The notes below the pieces were generated by a model. It saw nothing but the letters and a program-made list of their open reading frames with translations. It ran no database searches and was not told the DNA's origin. Below, piece after piece: positions 1 through 4,585 of a stretch of 6,540 bases of DNA. The DNA lies in assembly GCA_905236195.1 (NCBI GenBank), contig CAJOOX010000223.1:1-6540 (forward strand), written 5' to 3'. Source of the stretch: an uncultured Bacteroidales bacterium. Lineage in GTDB: Bacteria > Bacteroidota > Bacteroidia > Bacteroidales > UBA3663. The position numbers were made by a program, and so were the translations under genes. Positions within the stretch are counted from its first letter, which is position 1; the number at the start of each line of letters is the position of its first letter.

Positions 1-198
1 TGTCGCCCGATTTTCGGGGAACAAGTTGACACTTGTCAATCTGTCGCCCGATTTTCCGGGAACAAGTTGACACTTGTCAATCTGTCGTCCGATTTTCCGG
101 GAACAAGTTGACACTTGTCAATCTGTCGTCCGATTTTCCGGGAACAAGTTGACACTTGTCAATCTGCCGCCCGATTTTCGGGGAACAAGTTGACACTT
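1..198. repeat. 41-bp tandem repeat array with nested palindromes
   Basis: Four complete 41-bp units (1-41, 42-82, 83-123, 124-164) and a fifth cut after 34 bases (165-198) follow each other with no spacers. The array continues past the left edge, so the copy number is unknown. Each unit holds two inverted-repeat modules. One is CCCGA-TTT-TCGGG, or CCCG-ATTTTC-CGGG in other copies. The other is TTGACA-CT-TGTCAA, overlapping ACAAGT-TGAC-ACTTGT. Copies differ only around the first module: units 3 and 4 read TCGTCCG, and unit 5 starts TGCCG. Because 41 is not a multiple of three, the reading frame rotates and the array is not a repeated peptide. It starts at the stop codon of the lysine-rich gene, so it would form the 3' end of that transcript. 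A role in transcript termination or 3'-end stability, or protein binding, is inference; no T-tract follows the hairpins. Confidence 0.93.
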
Positions 199-452
199 CA
201 GTCTTCCTCCTCCTTTTTCTTTTTGTCAGATTTGGTGAACAGGTCGAGCACACTGTCGACAATCCAGCGGCCTATTTTGTTTTTGATGCCGCTTTTGGTT
301 GTCGGGATGCCGGTTTTCTTGGTGAACTCCCGTTTGCCGATGCGTTTGAGGTCTTTCATGATTTCATCGCCAACGGACTCGTCCTTTTTCTTCCGGGTCG
401 TGGCTTTCTTTGTCGTCTTCTTGGTTGTAGCGGTTTTCTTAGTCGTTGCCAT
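198..452 (-). CDS. Small lysine-rich basic protein, function unknown
   Basis: The 84-residue product has 22 Lys and 4 Arg. Residues 2-23 are a low-complexity tail of TTKK-type repeats ending in RKKK, resembling the Lys-rich tails of bacterial histone H1-like proteins. Residues 26-47 look like an amphipathic helix. Residues 48-72 (GIPTTKSGIKNKIGRW followed by a hydrophobic stretch to LDLF) are the least repetitive part and probably carry the specific function. The end is KKKK followed by EEED. There is no signal peptide or convincing membrane span. The ATG lies 12 bases after the metH stop behind an A/T-rich leader (AATATAGTTTTT), so co-transcription with metH is likely. The TGA stop overlaps the last base of the 41-bp array. 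Nucleic-acid binding is suggested by charge only; I do not recognise the family. The low-complexity tail is a caution, but the ordered C-terminal half and the tight spacing favour a real gene. Confidence 0.72.
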   Translation of the reverse strand: MATTKKTATTKKTTKKATTRKKKDESVGDEIMKDLKRIGKREFTKKTGIPTTKSGIKNKIGRWIVDSVLDLFTKSDKKKKEEED

Positions 453-464
453 AAAAACTATATT

Positions 465-3400
465 TTATGTGTTGAAATAACGGGCGTTGGGATTGCCGAT
501 ATAAATGCCGCAGACCGAGGCCTGAGGATACATGGCTCCGTTTTCAGTAATCCTGATGCCTAAATCTTCAAATCCGATGAGGTCGCGCAGCTTGAAGATC
601 TCGCGCAGGTCGGGCCATGAAGGGTAGCCGACGGCCGGACGGATGCCGGGCCAGCCTGTTTCCCGGTGCATGTATTCGCTGCCGGCTTCTGCCAGACGGT
701 CGCCGATGCTCTGCATCAGGAGCGACGCATAGTCGTCAGAACCCTGTTTCAGGGTCTCCAGTTCATCGATAAACTGCCGGCCCACGGTGCAGGCGAAAAC
801 CCCGATATGGTCGCCCGGTTCACTTGACACAAAGTCACACAGCGACAGCCTTTCTCCGTTTGTCTGGCGGGCCGTCTGCAGATAGACGGTCCGCGAACAG
901 CAGGAACAGTCTGCCGGATGACCCGACACGGATGTCTTCACGCGGATGCCCTTGCCGTCACTCACGGCGGCATAGAAAGCCAGCGCCGCGCGCATCGCAT
1001 AGGCTTCGTCATCGGCATGGCGCTCAAGCCAGTCCGTCGCGTCGGCCTTGAGTTTCCGGCCCTCTTCCGAATCAGCCTTGACACGCCAGGTCCAGAAGAA
1101 CGGATGCCAGTCGATGAGCGGAATCAGCTCTTTGATATGAATAGGAGCATGAAGCCGACGGCCCGTGAAAGGCGGAATTGCCGGTTCAATGCGGGAGCCG
1201 GGGCGGCCGGGCTTTCCGGATGTTACGGCGTCTCCCTCTTCTTCGGGTTTCTCCACCGTGGCATGGCGGGAGCGCAGCTCCTCCTGCTGCCGGCGGTTCT
1301 CTTCAATGAAAGCATCGCGGGTGGCGGCATCCATGAGACGCTGACATATCACTGGATTCATGGCCGCATCCTTCACATGGAATACGGGACCGCTGTAGAG
1401 CGGAGCAATCTTGACAGCCGTATGGAGGGGCGACGTAGTGGCACCGCCCACCATGATGGGAATCCGGAGCCCGGCACGTTCCATAGCTTCTGCCACGTGA
1501 CACATCTCGTCGAGCGAGGGTGTAATCAGTCCGCTGAGGCATACGAAGTCGGCCTTCTCCCGGATGGCTGTCTCTACGATTTGCCCGGTGGGAACCATCA
1601 CGCCGAGGTCTATGACATCCCAATTGTTGCAGACCAGCACGACGGCCACGATGTTTTTGCCGATGTCGTGCACATCGCCCTTGACGGTTGCAATCACGAT
1701 TTTGCCGTTCTTGAGCGAAGATACCTTCTCAGCCGTTCCGGCACTCTCCATATAGGGATTGAGGAGTTCGACAGCCTTCTTCATGGTTCGGGCAGTCTTG
1801 ACCACTTGAGGCAGGAACATCTTGCCCTCGCCGAACAGGTTACCCACGTGGTTCATGCCTTCCATGAGAGGTCCTGCGATAATGGCGAGAGGTGTCCCGA
1901 ATTCCGCAATTGCGGCCGGAATGTCTTCCTCCATGTGGGAGGCATCCCCTTCCGTGAGGGCCTTCTTCAGTTTTTCGGCAATCGTCAGACCCTTGCGCGG
2001 ATCCTCTACGGTCTGTGCCTTGCCGTTGGCTGCCTGTTCCTTGTTGCGGGTGGAATAATCGATGAGGCGTTCGGCAGCATCATTGCGCCGGCAGAGAATG
2101 ACATCTTCCAGCAATTCGCGCAATTCCGGCTCTATGTCATCATATTGCACCTTGGCCGAAGGATTCATGATGGCCATACCCATTCCCTCTGCGATGGCAT
2201 GATACAGGAAGACGGCATGCATGGCTTCGCGCAGGTAATTATTGCCACGGAACGAGAAGCTGAGGTTGCTCAGACCGCCGCTCACACGGGCGCCGGGCAG
2301 GTTCTTGCGAATCCATGCCGTTGCCTCGATAAAGTCCAGCCCGTAGCGGTCGTGTTCCTTCATACCGGTGGCAATGGTCAGCACGTTGGGGTCGAAGATG
2401 ATATCTTCGGGCGGGAACTTGACTTTCTCCGTCAGCAGACGGTAGGCCCGAGCGGCAATTTCTATTTTCCTGTCGTAGCATGTGGCCTGTCCCTGTTCGT
2501 CAAAACACATCACGACAACGGCGGCACCCATCTTCCTTATCTCACGCGCGTGGTCCAGGAATTTCTCCTCCCCTTCCTTGAGCGAGATACTGTTGACGAT
2601 GCTTTTGCCCTGGACACATTTCAAACCGGCGGAAATCACCTCCCAGCGGGAGGAATCAATCATGACGGGAACTCTGGCAATGGCGGGATCCGACATCAGC
2701 AGATTCAGGAATGTCGTCATCTCGCTGACGCCATCCAACAGACCGTCGTCCATGTTGACATCAATCACCATGGCACCGTCATCTACCTGCTTGCGGGCGA
2801 TGGCCAGGGCCTCTTCGTAGTTCTTCTCGCCTATCAGTCGGAGAAATTTCTTCGAACCGGCCACATTGCAACGTTCGCCCACATTGACAAACGTAGTCTC
2901 GGAGGGAGCCGTGCGTTCGAGACCGGAAAGACGCATCTGCGGCTGTTCAGTACGGGAAATCAGATGGACGGGAGCACTTTCGGCAATCCGGCGCATGGCT
3001 GCGATGTGGGCCGGTGTTGTTCCGCAACAGCCGCCCACGACGTTGACCAGCCCGTCGTTCACCATGGTCTGTATTTCGCCCTGCATCTTCTCGGGCGAGT
3101 CCTCATATTTACCCCATTCGTTGGGCAGGCCGGCGTTCGGATGACAGGAGATATATGTTGAGGGAGCCGCCTCTGCCATCTGTCGCAGCCAGGGGAGCAT
3201 ATCCTTGGCGCCCAGTCCGCAGTTGAGGCCGACCGACAAGGGTTCGGCATGGGCAACGGAGGTCACAAACGCCTCGATTGTCTGCCCCGAGAGCGTACGG
3301 CCGGAAGCATCGGAGACCGTCATCGAGAGCATCAGCTCCAAGGAACCGTCTCTCTTGAACCCTGCTCCCTGCTCCGGCTTTGCCGCCGGTCCCCCTTGCG

Positions 3401-4010
3401 GGGTGAGAACCTTGAATCTTGAACCTTGAACCTCCCTATACGCTGCAATGGCGGCCTTGGCGTTCAGCGTGTCGAAAATCGTCTCGACGAGGATACCATC
3501 GACCCCGCCCGCGACGAGGGCTTCCATCTGTTCGAGATAAGCGCGTTGCAACGCATCGAAGGTAATGGCACGGGAAGCCGGATTGTCGGCATCCTCGCTC
3601 ATGGAAAGCATCTTGCCTGTCGGACCTACAGAACCGACCACGAAGCGCGGTTTGGCGGGTGTTAGCGCCGTCATCCTGTCGGCTTCCTCCCGGGCCAGGC
3701 GTGCGGCAGCAAAGTTCATCTCGCGCACGGCTTCTTCGGTATGATATTCGGACTGTGTGATGCGCTGGGCTCCGAACGTGTTTGTCTCGATGATATCAGC
3801 ACCGGCTTCCAAATACTGACGGTGGATCTTCCGGATAATATCGGGACGGGTGAGTGTCAGCAGGTCGTTGTTGCCCTTGAGCAACGTCCCGGATTCACGC
3901 CACCTCTCCCCACGGAAATCATCCTCCGTGAGGTTCTCGGCCTGAATCATGGAACCCATGGCTCCATCCAATATCAATATCCTGTCGTGTATAGCGTCCT
4001 TTAAATTCAT
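465..4010 (-). CDS. metH: Cobalamin-dependent methionine synthase MetH
   Basis: This cytoplasmic enzyme transfers a methyl group from 5-methyltetrahydrofolate to homocysteine via methylcobalamin, giving methionine and tetrahydrofolate. All four modules are visible in 1181 residues (E. coli about 1227). The homocysteine domain (1-340) has zinc ligands Cys264 and Cys328-Cys329 in GLNCG and GGCCGTT. The pterin domain (about 373-630) starts at FVNVGERCNVAGSKKF. The B12 cap and Rossmann domains (about 670-900) carry GDVHDIGKN (778-786), where His781 is the lower cobalt ligand, and SGLITPSLDEM. The SAM-binding reactivation domain (about 950-1181) has Arg1124, Gly1128 and Tyr1129 in RPAVGY. Oddities: a repeat-derived insertion at about residues 194-219, a reactivation domain shorter than in E. 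coli just before RPAVGY, and a CSCC cluster at 1035-1038. The ATG at 4010 gives MNLKDAIHDRILILDGAMG, the usual N-terminus. No canonical promoter was found between it and the tRNA terminator. Confidence 0.97.
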   Translation of the reverse strand: MNLKDAIHDRILILDGAMGSMIQAENLTEDDFRGERWRESGTLLKGNNDLLTLTRPDIIRKIHRQYLEAGADIIETNTFGAQRITQSEYHTEEAVREMNFAAARLAREEADRMTALTPAKPRFVVGSVGPTGKMLSMSEDADNPASRAITFDALQRAYLEQMEALVAGGVDGILVETIFDTLNAKAAIAAYREVQGSRFKVLTPQGGPAAKPEQGAGFKRDGSLELMLSMTVSDASGRTLSGQTIEAFVTSVAHAEPLSVGLNCGLGAKDMLPWLRQMAEAAPSTYISCHPNAGLPNEWGKYEDSPEKMQGEIQTMVNDGLVNVVGGCCGTTPAHIAAMRRIAESAPVHLISRTEQPQMRLSGLERTAPSETTFVNVGERCNVAGSKKFLRLIGEKNYEEALAIARKQVDDGAMVIDVNMDDGLLDGVSEMTTFLNLLMSDPAIARVPVMIDSSRWEVISAGLKCVQGKSIVNSISLKEGEEKFLDHAREIRKMGAAVVVMCFDEQGQATCYDRKIEIAARAYRLLTEKVKFPPEDIIFDPNVLTIATGMKEHDRYGLDFIEATAWIRKNLPGARVSGGLSNLSFSFRGNNYLREAMHAVFLYHAIAEGMGMAIMNPSAKVQYDDIEPELRELLEDVILCRRNDAAERLIDYSTRNKEQAANGKAQTVEDPRKGLTIAEKLKKALTEGDASHMEEDIPAAIAEFGTPLAIIAGPLMEGMNHVGNLFGEGKMFLPQVVKTARTMKKAVELLNPYMESAGTAEKVSSLKNGKIVIATVKGDVHDIGKNIVAVVLVCNNWDVIDLGVMVPTGQIVETAIREKADFVCLSGLITPSLDEMCHVAEAMERAGLRIPIMVGGATTSPLHTAVKIAPLYSGPVFHVKDAAMNPVICQRLMDAATRDAFIEENRRQQEELRSRHATVEKPEEEGDAVTSGKPGRPGSRIEPAIPPFTGRRLHAPIHIKELIPLIDWHPFFWTWRVKADSEEGRKLKADATDWLERHADDEAYAMRAALAFYAAVSDGKGIRVKTSVSGHPADCSCCSRTVYLQTARQTNGERLSLCDFVSSEPGDHIGVFACTVGRQFIDELETLKQGSDDYASLLMQSIGDRLAEAGSEYMHRETGWPGIRPAVGYPSWPDLREIFKLRDLIGFEDLGIRITENGAMYPQASVCGIYIGNPNARYFNT
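3354..3431 (-). repeat. In-frame palindromic repeat insertion within metH
   Basis: The stretch is bounded by 7-bp CTTGAA[C/T] repeats (plus strand): one at 3354-3360 and three in tandem at 3411-3431. Inside are a tandem CCCTGCT (3360-3373), the inverted repeat CCGGC (3374-3378) / GCCGG (3385-3389), and CCCC-TTGC-GGGG (3392-3403). On the coding strand it translates in frame to residues 194-219, including VLTPQGGPAAKPEQGAG, unlike any methionine synthase segment I know. From NAKAA to DASGR there are 46 residues, against 24 in E. coli MetH as I recall it, so the net gain is about 22 residues. The borders are approximate: the outermost CTTGAAC copies lie 71 bp apart, not a multiple of three, so this is not a simple target-site duplication. 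It resembles in concept the palindromic elements that Rickettsia tolerates inside genes. Confidence 0.75.
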
Positions 4011-4023
4011 TGTTTAAAAACTG

Positions 4024-4059
4024 TCGATATTTCGATATTTCGATATTTCGATATTTCGA
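4024..4059. repeat. 8-bp tandem repeat (TCGATATT)n upstream of metH
   Basis: Four perfect TCGATATT units (4024-4031, 4032-4039, 4040-4047, 4048-4055) are followed by a partial TCGA. The repeat occupies roughly -14 to -49 relative to the metH start codon, where promoter or untranslated leader would be expected. A related degenerate segment, TTCGAGATTTCGAAAA, follows at 4075-4090. Each TCGA is self-complementary. Arrays of this type can change copy number by slippage; any effect on metH expression is inference. Confidence 0.88.
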
Positions 4060-4102
4060 AAAAAGTGGGCGCCCTTCGAGATTTCGAAAACAAGCCGCCC
4101 TC

Positions 4103-4142
4103 AAAAAAAAGTCTCAAATCCGTTTTCAGGATATTGAGACTT
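4103..4142 (-). terminator. Intrinsic terminator downstream of tRNA-Gln
   Basis: On the minus strand the outer stem AAGTCTCAA (4142-4134) pairs with TTGAGACTT (4117-4109). After a one-base bulge, ATCC (4132-4129) pairs with GGAT (4121-4118) around the loop TGAAAAC. The transcript then runs into an eight-base T-tract (complement of 4103-4110) that includes the end of the stem. This is a near-perfect 13-bp hairpin with a U-tract, starting a few bases after the tRNA 3' end. It should separate the tRNA from metH on the same strand. Confidence 0.9.
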
Positions 4143-4148
4143 TCTGTG

Positions 4149-4219
4149 TTGCCCCACCGGGACTCGAACCCAGTCAAGCAGAACCAAAATCTGATGTGCT
4201 ACCATTACACCATGGGGCA
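4149..4219 (-). tRNA. tRNA-Gln, anticodon TTG
   Basis: Read on the minus strand, the 71-nt cloverleaf is complete. The acceptor stem TGCCCCA pairs with TGGGGCA and starts with U1-A72, as is usual for glutamine tRNAs. The D arm GTGT-AATGGTA-GCAC has a 4-bp stem. The anticodon arm is TCAGA-TTTTGGT-TCTGC with anticodon TTG at 4187-4185, which reads CAA and, by wobble, CAG. The T arm is CTGGG-TTCGAGT-CCCGG. The first anticodon-stem pair (27-43) is a U-C mismatch, which is tolerable. CCA is not encoded: the discriminator A (4149) is followed by CACA, so CCA must be added after transcription. It has its own promoter and terminator. Confidence 0.96.
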
Positions 4220-4239
4220 GTTTTTTGATTTTGCGGGTG

Positions 4240-4271
4240 CAAAGATAATCGAAAAAAACGGAAAAACCAAA
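4240..4271 (-). promoter_or_regulatory. Bacteroidota-type promoter for tRNA-Gln
   Basis: On the minus strand a TTTG element (4271-4268) is followed after 20 bp by TATCTTTG (4247-4240). This matches the Bacteroidota primary sigma-factor consensus TTTG-N19-21-TAnnTTTG. The -7 box ends 20 bases before the first tRNA nucleotide, so transcription should start some 10-15 bases upstream of the tRNA and leave a short 5' leader for processing. Confidence 0.85.
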
Positions 4272-4320
4272 TTTTTCCCAAAAAAAATGAGACTGAACGC
4301 AGTTTTTTCATATACTATAC

Positions 4321-4349
4321 TTTCAATTCGTATAAATTTCGTATCTTTG
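4321..4349 (+). promoter_or_regulatory. Bacteroidota-type promoter for riboswitch-btuB
   Basis: TATCTTTG at 4342-4349 matches the -7 consensus TAnnTTTG exactly and shares the 10-mer TATCTTTGCA with the divergent tRNA promoter. The -33 element is weak: the best candidate is TTTC (4321-4324), 17 bp upstream, one base off TTTG and closer than the usual spacing. Transcription should start around 4354-4358, some 20 bases before the riboswitch P1 stem. The region 4248-4341 is otherwise A/T-rich spacer in which I see no gene. Confidence 0.75.
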
Positions 4350-4377
4350 CATCTGATTAAAGAGAGCTTAATGCTCG

Positions 4378-4559
4378 TCATACAGTGCCGCAAAGCTGAC
4401 CGAGTGCGGCTTAAAACAGGAAGAGGAGTGTCATTCTCCCGCTGTCCCGCAACTGTGAAGTCGGAATCCGGACCGTTGTCGGCCGATGACGTACCGGAAG
4501 AGACCAAGCCAGGAGACTTGCTGTATGATGCCTGCCGATAAGTCCCGCGAGAGACGGGA
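4378..4559 (+). promoter_or_regulatory. Cobalamin riboswitch (class I)
   Basis: This 5'-leader RNA binds adenosylcobalamin-type ligands and lowers expression of the downstream gene. The B12 box GCCAGGAGACTTGC lies at 4508-4521. The second conserved core block, CCCGCAACTGTGA, lies at 4446-4458, preceded by an ACAG (4416-4419) / CTGT (4442-4445) pairing. The closing P1 helix is explicit: TCATACAG (4378-4385) pairs perfectly with CTGTATGA (4521-4528). A side hairpin GCCGCA (4387-4392) / TGCGGC (4405-4410) fits a peripheral stem. The later hairpin TCCCG (4543-4547) / CGGGA (4555-4559) may be P13 or part of the expression platform. No T-tract follows it, so control of translation initiation at the btuB ATG, 26 bases on, is more likely than transcription termination. 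Together with the promoter this accounts for the gene-free stretch between the tRNA and btuB. Confidence 0.94.
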
Positions 4560-4585
4560 TGCAGACGAACTGATGTAAACGGACC

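Noticed and set aside
68..73. TTGACA in each 41-bp unit as a sigma-70 -35 box
   Set aside because: Bacteroidota promoters use TTTG and TAnnTTTG, no partner box follows at the right spacing, and the hexamer is simply one arm of the TTGACA-CT-TGTCAA palindrome.
1..198. CRISPR array
   Set aside because: The units are contiguous, with no unique spacers between them, and no cas gene is in view.
918..3161. A 747-codon open frame on the plus strand antisense to metH
   Set aside because: It lies wholly inside metH, which has complete family motifs throughout. The antisense product is His- and Gly-rich with no recognisable domain, the pattern expected when a G/C-ending codon bias keeps the opposite frame free of stops.
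4292..4308. ACTG-AACG-CAGT hairpin followed by Ts on the plus strand as a terminator
   Set aside because: The stem has only 4 bp, no plus-strand transcript is known to arrive there, and it lies upstream of the riboswitch promoter.
4065..4541. A 158-codon plus-strand open frame
   Set aside because: It runs across the tRNA terminator, the tRNA, two promoters and the riboswitch core; these structured RNAs explain the region and the peptide has no coherent character.
4573..4578. ATGTAA start-stop minimal reading frame 8 bases before the btuB ATG
   Set aside because: Such AUG-stop elements regulate translation in some eukaryotes, but one six-base match in a leader is expected by chance and nothing else supports it.
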